From: JAZTZP01 sp045637525
Lineage (GTDB): Bacteria; Bacillota; Clostridia; UBA1381
Assembly (NCBI GenBank): GCA_045637525.1
Contig: JAZTZP010000070.1
Location: 9,265-73,264 of the forward strand
Direction of reading: 5' to 3'
DNA: 64,000 bases
How positions within the stretch are numbered: position 1 is the stretch's first letter; each line of letters starts with the position of its first letter. A program made the position numbers and the translations under genes. Positions 44,800 through 53,480 of this stretch are shown one piece after another. A model generated the notes under the pieces. That model worked only from the letters and a program-made list of their open reading frames with translations, had not been told where the DNA came from and did no database searches.

Positions 44800-47700
44800 A
44801 TGAAAAAAACAAGACTAATTACCGTAATTATTTCTTTTATTATGTTGTTTGAAATAATTCCTGTAAATGCTGCTAAAAAAACACAATCGGTTTTCATGAT
44901 TAAAGAAAACTTTAATTCAGGTATAACAAACGAAAAACCACAGACAGGAGATTTTGTGGCGTATGATACGCACGTGTTTGAACGAGTACCGGGTGCTGAT
45001 AAGGCAGTATCTTTTCAGACTCTTGACGGGTTTGCACAAATGGACGTTAAAGGAACATCAAATACCGATAAATTTGTTTTTTCTATGGATTGTATGGTGA
45101 GTGGTGGCCGTCCGTTTATCGATCTGACAATAAATCAGAAGACATTCCTTAACGTAACTGACAACGGAACAATTACGACATATGACGGCTATCCGATATC
45201 AGCCAGAATGCCTTTGGATAAATATAAAAATATTGCACTTGAAATAGACGGTGCAAATAAGATGTACAGCATATACGTTGATGGAGGCTGTGTGGTGTCA
45301 CAATGGTATATGAAGGATATGGCAATAAAAGAAGAGAATAAAATATCAATCCGTTTTATGACGGAAGGGGAAGAATCTGATATAACTATTGACAATCTGT
45401 TTATGTATGAGGGTTTTTATCGTGATATGAAGCCCTTTACAAAGGGCGGATATTCTGCAGATTCAATAGAATATATTCCTGAAGATATGCCTGAATCAGG
45501 TACACAGGTTTATGTAAATACCGATTTTGAGGGGGATGAAGTACAGGAAATATCTCTTTTCCCGAAAGATAATAAAATAACTTTAGAAAAAAAGAGCGAT
45601 AATCAGTATTTGCTCTACAAACGAGCAGGCAGTCAGGATTTTTATGCTGAGAAATCGTTTTCAGATATATCGAATTATTTAATTATTCAGGCAGATTATT
45701 TGTTGCCTGCAGAAAACTCTGTTTTGATTTATCTTGAAGTAAAGGATTTACAGAGTAAAAGCAGAAGTATTGCTAAAATTGGTTCAGGAATTTCTGTAGG
45801 AAGTGTTGGCGGAGGGGCTGTTTCAAGCAGTAAATGGACAAACGTGGCAGTTGTTATTAATATTATCAGAAGTGTTGCAAGCGTTTATGTAGATGGCGTT
45901 AAAACTATTGAAAATATCAGTGTTGCTGACGGAACATTAAATGGTATTACAACAGTTCGTTTCTGGTGCGATACAGGTACTTCGGGTGCTACCATAATGC
46001 AGGATAACCTTCGTATATATGAGGGTAAAGAACCGCGTGAGTTGGGAGAAAATGAGCAAGCTCTGAGACGCAGTCAATTTACAGAGGATTCCGTATCGCA
46101 AAAGAAACTCAGAAATACCGTGGCATTACATGACAGGGGAGACAGCATTTTCTACGATAATGAAAAGCATAAAATGGCAACAACACCATATTATCAAGGT
46201 GAAGAGTTAATGGTTCCTCTTAATGCCTTGGCTGATGCATACAAAATAAACGCATCTTTTGATGAAAGTACGGGTGTTATCAATTTAGATGGTAAGGCTG
46301 AAATGACCATTGGTGCAAAGACCATTAAAATAAACGGAGAAGAAAAGGCAATAAATGCAGCACCGGAAGTTAAAAATGATGTGTTAATGGTACCGATGCA
46401 AGCAGTATGCGGCGAGTATCTTCGTAAGCAAATAACCTATTATGAGCACGGATTGCATGTTATGTCAAACCTTAAATGGAGTTTGAGTGAAACAGAAATG
46501 CAAGAGGTTAATAATTACATTCTCTTTGACAGACCAAAAGCAGAGCAGTTACTTGAATTTACTCAGGAAAATGCATTGCAGCGTCCGAGAGTAATGTTAA
46601 ATCCAACCTCAAAGCAGAATATAGTAAATTCATATCGCAATAAGACAAACGAGAACATAGTACGTTGGGGAAATTCAGTTATTGAAATGGCCAATACAAT
46701 TGGCCCTGAAACTGTTAGATATGAATTACCCGATAATTACAGATTGCTCGCTATGGCACGTAGTTTAGTAGGCCGTTCGATGAACCTTTCTATGGCATAT
46801 CTTCTCACAGGCGATACCAAATATTCTGACCGTTTATGGACAGAACTTGAGGCTGCAGGAAACTTCCCTGATTGGAACCCACAGCATTACCTTGATGTTT
46901 CTGAAATGACAGTTGGTTTTGCGGTGGCATATGATTGGTTATATGATGTGTGGACTCCTGAACAACGAAGCTTTTTGGAAAAATGTATATACGAGAAGAA
47001 TTTGGTTGTTACAGATAAAGGTCAGCACGGCGAAGAGCCTGTAGGCGGCTGGTGGGTAAATCAGGAAAACAACTGGAACGCAGTATGTAACTCCGGTGCA
47101 ATACTTGGCGCAGCTGCAGTTTTTGAAACTTATCCCGAGTTGAGTTCATTGGTAATACAAAACAGTGTAAGAGGCCTTGAATCAATGATGAAGGGATTCT
47201 ATCCTCTGGGCGCATGGGAAGAAGGTGGAACATATTGGGAGTATCTTATGGTGTATTTTGTGTATCTTTGCGATACACTTGAGAATTGCTTCGGCTCTAC
47301 GTTTAATATTCTCAATGCACCGGGATTAAACAGTACGGTTAATTTCTCTGTTTATTCTGCGGGCTTTGCAACTTCGGATAACTTCCATGATGCAGAAACC
47401 TCATCGGGAGCACATGCCTCACATTATTGGCTTGCTAAGAAATATAATCAGCCGCAATTTGCAAAATTAAGAATGCAAAATACCGGCGGAAGCGGCGGAA
47501 TACTTGACCTTCTTTGGTTTGACACCGAAACAGAGTTAACTAATATTGACCTTCCGCTTGATACTTGTCTTATAAGTGAAAATTTGGATTACAGTTCGAT
47601 GAGAGGTTCTTGGACCAATACAAATTCACCGTATTTATCATTCCACTGCGGAAAAGCACGTGTAGAACACGGTCATCTTGATCTTGGAACTTATGTTATT

Positions 47701-49041
47701 GATATGCTTGGTGAACGCTGGGCGATTGATATAGGCGGTGACGATTATAATCTGCCGGGATATTTCGGCTCTGACCAGAGATACGACTATTATCGTTTAC
47801 GTCCTGAAGGTCATAATGTATATGTGATTAATCCGGATTCAACACCGGGTCAGAACTTAAATGCATCTACCCATGTATATCGTAGCGAGTTTAAAGACAG
47901 AGGTGCTTTTGTGATCAATGATTTGAGTGAGGCATATAACGCGAATGCTTCAAGTGCTATGCGTGGTTATATGCTCGCTGATGAACGTCGAAGTGTGATA
48001 ATCAGAGATGAGATTTCACTGAAAAAGTTGTCTGATGTTTATTGGTTCTCGCATACAAAGGCAGACATTGAGATTATTGACAATAATACAGCAATACTTA
48101 CTCAGGGCGGAGAAAAGGTTAAGCTATCCTTTGTCACAAATGCGGAAGACTTTGAGCTTAGCATAATGGATGCAGTTCCTCTTCCGACATCGCCAAATCC
48201 GTCAGGACAGGCACAAAACTCAGGAATTAAGAAAATTTGTGCAAAAGCAACAGGAAATGGAGATCTTTATATTCAGGCAAGATGGATTCCGTTAAACGAC
48301 CCGAATGCCGATAAAGAGCAGGAAAATGTTGCGTTGGTAAATTGGAAGGTTTCCGATGGAGAAAGACGAGAACTTCCAACACTTGATACCATATATATGG
48401 ACGGTATTCCAATGACGGGATTTGAACCGACAAAAGTAAATTACAGTTTCACGATGCCTCGCGAAGCAGTTACCGTACCTCAAATTTCTGCGTATTCAAC
48501 TGAAGCGTATACTGTTGAAGTTTATAATGTTGATTCACCGGGAAAAAACGCAAAAGTTAAGGTTATAGACAATCAAAGACCTGAAAATTACAGTATTTAT
48601 TCAATTGATTTTCCATATGTCAAGAAGCTTGATGATGTTGGAGGAAGAGTGAGAATACCTGTATTCAGCACTGTTGCAAGTGATGAACCTGAGAAGGATA
48701 ATATTGCACCAAACGTTAACGACGGAACCCTCGCAACAAGGTGGGCAGCGTCAGGATCAGGTCAATGGGTAACTTTGGATTTAGGTTCACCTCAGCAGAT
48801 TACGGCAATAGGTGTTGCAGGATGGAAAGGCGGAGAAAGAAAGTATTTCTTTGATATAGCTGTTTCAAACGATAACACAGAATGGACAACTGTACTTACC
48901 GGTGGAGAAACATCGGGGAAATCAGAAAATATAGAAATCTTTGAAATTTCACCTGTAAACGCGAGATATGTACGTTTAATAGGCAATAAAAATTCCCAAA
49001 ATGATTGGAATAGTATTTTGGAGTTTGCCGCATTACAGTAA
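44800..49041 (+). CDS. Secreted heparinase II/III-like lyase with C-terminal F5/8-type domain
   Basis: A 1413-residue paralogue of the preceding lyase. A signal peptide (KKTRLITVIISFIMLFEIIPVNA) is followed by two LamG-like domains (about 30-420), a copper-amine-oxidase-N-like domain (about 437-553), the heparinase II/III catalytic module (about 593-1180) with NNWNAVCNSGAILGAA and HGHLDLGTYVIDMLGERW, a cadherin-like spacer (1180-1280) and an F5/8 type C/CBM32 domain (1283-1413) that should bind the polysaccharide. The catalytic part is very close to its neighbour, so this is a gene duplication with divergent accessories. ATG at 44800 (AAAGGA upstream) is preferred over the earlier ATG at 44755. 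Confidence 0.9.
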   Translation: MKKTRLITVIISFIMLFEIIPVNAAKKTQSVFMIKENFNSGITNEKPQTGDFVAYDTHVFERVPGADKAVSFQTLDGFAQMDVKGTSNTDKFVFSMDCMVSGGRPFIDLTINQKTFLNVTDNGTITTYDGYPISARMPLDKYKNIALEIDGANKMYSIYVDGGCVVSQWYMKDMAIKEENKISIRFMTEGEESDITIDNLFMYEGFYRDMKPFTKGGYSADSIEYIPEDMPESGTQVYVNTDFEGDEVQEISLFPKDNKITLEKKSDNQYLLYKRAGSQDFYAEKSFSDISNYLIIQADYLLPAENSVLIYLEVKDLQSKSRSIAKIGSGISVGSVGGGAVSSSKWTNVAVVINIIRSVASVYVDGVKTIENISVADGTLNGITTVRFWCDTGTSGATIMQDNLRIYEGKEPRELGENEQALRRSQFTEDSVSQKKLRNTVALHDRGDSIFYDNEKHKMATTPYYQGEELMVPLNALADAYKINASFDESTGVINLDGKAEMTIGAKTIKINGEEKAINAAPEVKNDVLMVPMQAVCGEYLRKQITYYEHGLHVMSNLKWSLSETEMQEVNNYILFDRPKAEQLLEFTQENALQRPRVMLNPTSKQNIVNSYRNKTNENIVRWGNSVIEMANTIGPETVRYELPDNYRLLAMARSLVGRSMNLSMAYLLTGDTKYSDRLWTELEAAGNFPDWNPQHYLDVSEMTVGFAVAYDWLYDVWTPEQRSFLEKCIYEKNLVVTDKGQHGEEPVGGWWVNQENNWNAVCNSGAILGAAAVFETYPELSSLVIQNSVRGLESMMKGFYPLGAWEEGGTYWEYLMVYFVYLCDTLENCFGSTFNILNAPGLNSTVNFSVYSAGFATSDNFHDAETSSGAHASHYWLAKKYNQPQFAKLRMQNTGGSGGILDLLWFDTETELTNIDLPLDTCLISENLDYSSMRGSWTNTNSPYLSFHCGKARVEHGHLDLGTYVIDMLGERWAIDIGGDDYNLPGYFGSDQRYDYYRLRPEGHNVYVINPDSTPGQNLNASTHVYRSEFKDRGAFVINDLSEAYNANASSAMRGYMLADERRSVIIRDEISLKKLSDVYWFSHTKADIEIIDNNTAILTQGGEKVKLSFVTNAEDFELSIMDAVPLPTSPNPSGQAQNSGIKKICAKATGNGDLYIQARWIPLNDPNADKEQENVALVNWKVSDGERRELPTLDTIYMDGIPMTGFEPTKVNYSFTMPREAVTVPQISAYSTEAYTVEVYNVDSPGKNAKVKVIDNQRPENYSIYSIDFPYVKKLDDVGGRVRIPVFSTVASDEPEKDNIAPNVNDGTLATRWAASGSGQWVTLDLGSPQQITAIGVAGWKGGERKYFFDIAVSNDNTEWTTVLTGGETSGKSENIEIFEISPVNARYVRLIGNKNSQNDWNSILEFAALQ

Positions 49042-49065
49042 AACTGTAATAACTTAATGAATCAT

Positions 49066-49120
49066 GACTGTTAACTTTGGCTGCTTTTTGCAATCAAAGT
49101 TAACAGTCAAAGTGGTTTTT
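49066..49120 (+). terminator. Strong hairpin after second lyase gene
   Basis: GACTGTTAACTTTG (49066-49079) pairs perfectly with CAAAGTTAACAGTC (49095-49108), followed by AAAGTGGTTTTT. It sits 23 nt before the next start codon, so it may partly terminate transcription and lower expression of the downstream surface genes. Confidence 0.65.
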
Positions 49121-49142
49121 ATATTTTATTGTGGAGGAAAAA

Positions 49143-51821
49143 ATGAAACATATAAAAAGGATATTATTAGCTACATTTTTATTAGTATCATCAATTGCAT
49201 TATCATCGTTTTCCGTGAGGGCGAACGAGAGTATGCAAGCAGATTTTATGGAAGGTGGTATCGAAAAATGGCTTACATATGAAGGAGATAATACCCAAAT
49301 TGTTGAAAATGATTTTAATAATAACAAATCACTTGGGCTTATAACAAATATCACGAAAAATAGTGTAAGAGCTGCATCTCCGATATTTTTGGCGAATAAT
49401 TCGGAAGACGGTATTTTTTACATTTCATATAATTTTATGGTTAATCAATCAAACGAAAGCGGATTTACCCCGGAAAGGTATCTTAAATTAATTAATGCGG
49501 ATAGCATTAGCAGTACACCAACTGTATCGGTTAATTTTACAAAGGTTAAAGATTCCGGTTTATATATTGGTTCAAATTCTACAAGTCTGGCGACGATTAA
49601 TGATAAAACAATATATAACATAAAACTTAAAGTTGATACCAAAAACAGTACGATAGAAGCCTGGCTTGATTCCCAAAAAATCACATCCACTCCTGTTTCA
49701 TTTAGCAAACCGAGTAAAATGGATTATTCAAAAACCAGGATTATGTTCACAAACCAGTATTCAAAGGCTGTGGGAAAATCGGAGTTTTATATTTATAATG
49801 CATATGCCGAAAGCAGAAACACTCTGAATGTTGTGTCAACGCCTGATAACGGGGAGATTGTTTCTGCAAGTAAACTTGAAAAAGTATCTGTGGATTTGGG
49901 GATGATTCCGTTTGGAAATTATTCTGTTAAAATGTATAAAATGCAAGGCAGCGGAAGTGAAGAGATAACAGAATTAGATATTAAAGAAAATGGAAGTAAA
50001 ATTGAGATAACTGCTGTACAGGGATTTGAAGAAATGTTCACCTACAAAGTGAATATCACAGGTCTTGAAGATTCATACGGAAATGCTTTGGGCAGTGTTG
50101 AATTTCAGTTTGATACAGCATTTGACGGATATTCAAAACCTGATGTATCAATTATAAACCAGGATACAACGGGAAAGGTAGGACAAAGGATTGATTTACA
50201 GGCAGAAGCAGAATCAGAGTGTGCGTCAATAGACAAAATTGAATTTTATATCAATGATGAATTGATTGAAGGTAATATATGGATTCCGACAAAGGCAGGA
50301 CAATATGATATATATGCTGTGGCATATGATAATTACGGCGGAAGTAATAAATCGCAGACGGTTACATTTAATATTGCATTTAATGAAGCACCTCGTATTT
50401 CATTTGTGCTTAATGAAATGACTTCACCGAAAGAGCTTGAAAGCTTTACAGTTCAGGCGACAGACAGTGACGGAACAGTAACAAATGTAAAAGTATTTGT
50501 TGACGGAAAATTGATTGAGGAACAATTCACATCAACAGAATATATTTTTGATTTATCAGACTGTAATTTAGGAAAACATACTATTTGTATTCAGGCAGAA
50601 GATGATACAGGAGCAATTTCAAAGGAAGAAAAAGCGACGATAGTTGTTGTTTTTGAAGAAAAAATTGGGAATAACTATGATTTTGAAGACTACACCACAT
50701 CAAATCCGATGGGTGGAAAAGTAAACGGCGGAACATTTAAACCTCTGAAGCTTGATGAACAACATGGAACAAGCCTTGCTGTGGTTGTTGACGGAAACAC
50801 ACCTGACGGTTGGGGAGGACCATATACAGAGATAGGGACTGCAGAAACAAAGGATATTGTGTCAATAAAATTTGATTTTTGTTTAAGCCTTGCATCAATG
50901 CAGATGCATTTTGAAACAAGAGGAGAAGCAAAAAGCAGTGATTTTGAAATTAAAAACGGATATCTTTCGGTACACAACGGTTCGGCGGTTGCTCTTTCAG
51001 CAATGAAATGGTATTCGGTTGAATACACTTTTTATCCGCAGGAAAACAAGTTTGATTTTGTGATGTATGACGGAGAAAATGTGCTGTGTCAGTATAAAGA
51101 ATTACCTTCAAAAACGTCAAATGTGAATAAGGTTTCAGGATTCAGAATATATGTTGACGGAAGAACTCAAAAAGAGGAAACAGCGTATATTGATAATGTG
51201 TCCCTTACCAGAAAGATTATGTATCCATATATCCAAAAGGTTTATGGTGAATCATCTGAAGAAGGTGTAGGGTATTTGGATGAGAATTTATTTATAGAAT
51301 TTTCAGGTCCTGTAATAATACCGGAGGAATGTGAAATTACTCTGGAAAATGAAATGGGAAGTATGCCGGTTGAAGCGACAGAATTTATACAGGATAACCT
51401 GTTGAAAATCACTCCGAAATACGGTCTTGATTCTGCGAGTCAATACAGGATTTTGTTTGGAGAGAAGCTTTCAGGCGATGATGGTAAACCATTAGGGAAA
51501 AAGACAGAAGCTGTGTTTAAGACAACCTCTAAGCAGTTTGATGTAACAGAAGGAATGTTTTCTGATTCTTCAGAGCTGTTCTTTACTACCGAAATAGATA
51601 ACAAAACAGGAAAAGACGAAGAAATAACCGTGATTATGATAGTTTACAAAAACGGTGTATTTAACAGGGTTTTGTGCAAAAAACAAACAGTATATGCGAA
51701 TGAAACGACACAAATAAGCACACCGTCTGTTCAAAAAGAAACAGGTGTTACAGCAAAAGGATTTACTGTCTATGATGACAGCAAATGTCCGGTTTCAAAC
51801 AAAATATACCAATATAATTAA
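49143..51821 (+). CDS. Large secreted LamG/Ig-like surface protein
   Basis: An 892-residue exported protein without a recognised catalytic domain. Signal peptide (KHIKRILLATFLLVSSIALSS), an N-terminal LamG-like domain (about 30-225), an Ig-like/SbsA-type domain (about 230-330), bacterial Ig-like repeats (about 335-505), a second LamG-like domain (about 515-695) and a final Ig-like domain with a short tail. These are carbohydrate-binding or spacer modules. GGAGG lies 6 nt upstream of the ATG at 49143; the GTG at 49131 overlaps that site and is rejected. It lies between the lyases and the SLH proteins and may be a soluble binding accessory. Confidence 0.8.
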   Translation: MKHIKRILLATFLLVSSIALSSFSVRANESMQADFMEGGIEKWLTYEGDNTQIVENDFNNNKSLGLITNITKNSVRAASPIFLANNSEDGIFYISYNFMVNQSNESGFTPERYLKLINADSISSTPTVSVNFTKVKDSGLYIGSNSTSLATINDKTIYNIKLKVDTKNSTIEAWLDSQKITSTPVSFSKPSKMDYSKTRIMFTNQYSKAVGKSEFYIYNAYAESRNTLNVVSTPDNGEIVSASKLEKVSVDLGMIPFGNYSVKMYKMQGSGSEEITELDIKENGSKIEITAVQGFEEMFTYKVNITGLEDSYGNALGSVEFQFDTAFDGYSKPDVSIINQDTTGKVGQRIDLQAEAESECASIDKIEFYINDELIEGNIWIPTKAGQYDIYAVAYDNYGGSNKSQTVTFNIAFNEAPRISFVLNEMTSPKELESFTVQATDSDGTVTNVKVFVDGKLIEEQFTSTEYIFDLSDCNLGKHTICIQAEDDTGAISKEEKATIVVVFEEKIGNNYDFEDYTTSNPMGGKVNGGTFKPLKLDEQHGTSLAVVVDGNTPDGWGGPYTEIGTAETKDIVSIKFDFCLSLASMQMHFETRGEAKSSDFEIKNGYLSVHNGSAVALSAMKWYSVEYTFYPQENKFDFVMYDGENVLCQYKELPSKTSNVNKVSGFRIYVDGRTQKEETAYIDNVSLTRKIMYPYIQKVYGESSEEGVGYLDENLFIEFSGPVIIPEECEITLENEMGSMPVEATEFIQDNLLKITPKYGLDSASQYRILFGEKLSGDDGKPLGKKTEAVFKTTSKQFDVTEGMFSDSSELFFTTEIDNKTGKDEEITVIMIVYKNGVFNRVLCKKQTVYANETTQISTPSVQKETGVTAKGFTVYDDSKCPVSNKIYQYN

Positions 51822-51839
51822 TGCTGAAAGGAAAAAACA

Positions 51840-53480
51840 ATGAAAAAAATCATATTTTTAATTATGCTTTTTTTTGCGACTGTCGTATTTAATGTTTATG
51901 CTGAAGCTGATACATTGAATCTGAATTTTGACAGCAAAAATCAGTCGCTTCAGATTATGGCTGAAACTGATAACGAATTTGGTCAGGCAGTAACTGTTGT
52001 TATCGTACCTGAGGGAACGGTACCATCTGAAGTGGAAATAAACGATAGTGTTTGTGTTGATGTTTTTAATACAGGCGAAAACGGAGTGATTGAAGGAAGC
52101 ATGATTTTGCCTGACAACCTAAACAGTGGTAAATATGCTGTACAGTTGTTCCCGTTTGCAGGAGAAGCAGAGTGTTTTATGTATATAAATAAAACTGTTG
52201 CAGCTTCAATGCTGTCTGTGATAAATGCGGCTAAAACAAATGCAGAAATTGAATCGGTATTTCTTGCCGATTACGTGAAAATTGGTATTGATGAGAATAT
52301 ATTTCAGTGTGTAGACAGTTCAACTCTTGCAAGGTTATTTAATTTGTATCGTAATTCGGGAGATTACACAAATTTTGATGATTTTTATGAAGATTACTCT
52401 CTTGCAGAGGTTACTGCACTTATTAAAGCAGGAGAACCATTGGATGAATTACTCATAAAATATCAGAAATATTTGAATATTGATTATAAAAACGATTATG
52501 AGACACTTTCAGCAGAAGCAAAGAAGTGTCTTGGAAATATATTGAAGACAGCTGATGAACATATGAAGCTGAATGAACATTATAGTGTTTTGAGGATGCT
52601 TGCGATTGTTCAAACCGCAAAAGACTGGACAAAATTAAAGGAAGTTCTGGTTCAGAATGAAAATGTATGGAGTCCTGATAAGACATATTTTAATAAGCTT
52701 GTGTTAAAGGACAAGGTATATCAGGGATTGTTTGACAAACAAAAAGAATTGACAACAAAGGATATACTGGCAGATAGTTTTTATAAGATTTCAATGAATT
52801 TGTATAAGCAGGAACAAGGTCAGGGAAATAATTCCGGAAGCGGCAGCGGCGGCGGAGGCGGTAGCACAGGTGTTGGTGTCGGAGGCGACAAGACAATTGT
52901 AGCACCGATAAAGCAAACTCCGGCGGCAACCTCAAACGGATTTGACGATATGACAAGCCACTGGGCAAAGTCAGCAGTTGAAAAATTAGTTGATAAAGGG
53001 ATAATCAACGGATATCCTGATAATACATTCTGTCCTGATGCCGAAATTACAAGAGCGGAGTTTATTACAATACTTATTAAAGGATTTCCGCAAAATGAAG
53101 CAAATAAAACAAGCTTTGTTGATGTTTCTGACGGGGCATGGTATGAAGCATATCTTGCTCAGGCGGAAAAGGCAGGAATTGTTCTTGGTGACACTCAAAA
53201 AAGAGCATTTCCCAATCAGCCTGTTACAAGACAGGATGCGGCAGTTATGTTAAGACGTGTACTTGACATTTATGGTGTAAGCTTCGGGGAGAGTGAAGAG
53301 GAGTTTCTGGATAATGACAGTATTTCAGAATATGCAAAAGACGCAGTTTATTCGCTTGTTGCAAGTGATATAATAAAAGGTATGGGAGACGGTACTTTTG
53401 CACCGGGAGGAAAAACCACAAGAGCACAGGCGGCTGTTTTAATCAATCGCGCGATGGAGAAAATAGGAGGAGTACAATGA
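51840..53480 (+). CDS. Secreted protein with three C-terminal SLH domains
   Basis: A 546-residue exported protein. Signal peptide at residues 1-22; a helical region of no known family (about 120-325); a Gly/Ser-rich linker GSGSGGGGGSTGVGVGG near 333-350; and three SLH domains in the last 180 residues (FDDMTSHWAKSAVEKL...GYPDNTFCPD..., FVDVSDGAWYEAYLAQA, and FLDNDSISEYAKDAVYSL...MGDGTFAPGGKTTRAQAAV). SLH domains bind pyruvylated wall polysaccharide. It likely anchors a carbohydrate-active complex at the surface. Its stop overlaps the next start by 4 nt (ATGA), which suggests the two proteins are made together. Confidence 0.92.
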   Translation: MKKIIFLIMLFFATVVFNVYAEADTLNLNFDSKNQSLQIMAETDNEFGQAVTVVIVPEGTVPSEVEINDSVCVDVFNTGENGVIEGSMILPDNLNSGKYAVQLFPFAGEAECFMYINKTVAASMLSVINAAKTNAEIESVFLADYVKIGIDENIFQCVDSSTLARLFNLYRNSGDYTNFDDFYEDYSLAEVTALIKAGEPLDELLIKYQKYLNIDYKNDYETLSAEAKKCLGNILKTADEHMKLNEHYSVLRMLAIVQTAKDWTKLKEVLVQNENVWSPDKTYFNKLVLKDKVYQGLFDKQKELTTKDILADSFYKISMNLYKQEQGQGNNSGSGSGGGGGSTGVGVGGDKTIVAPIKQTPAATSNGFDDMTSHWAKSAVEKLVDKGIINGYPDNTFCPDAEITRAEFITILIKGFPQNEANKTSFVDVSDGAWYEAYLAQAEKAGIVLGDTQKRAFPNQPVTRQDAAVMLRRVLDIYGVSFGESEEEFLDNDSISEYAKDAVYSLVASDIIKGMGDGTFAPGGKTTRAQAAVLINRAMEKIGGVQ

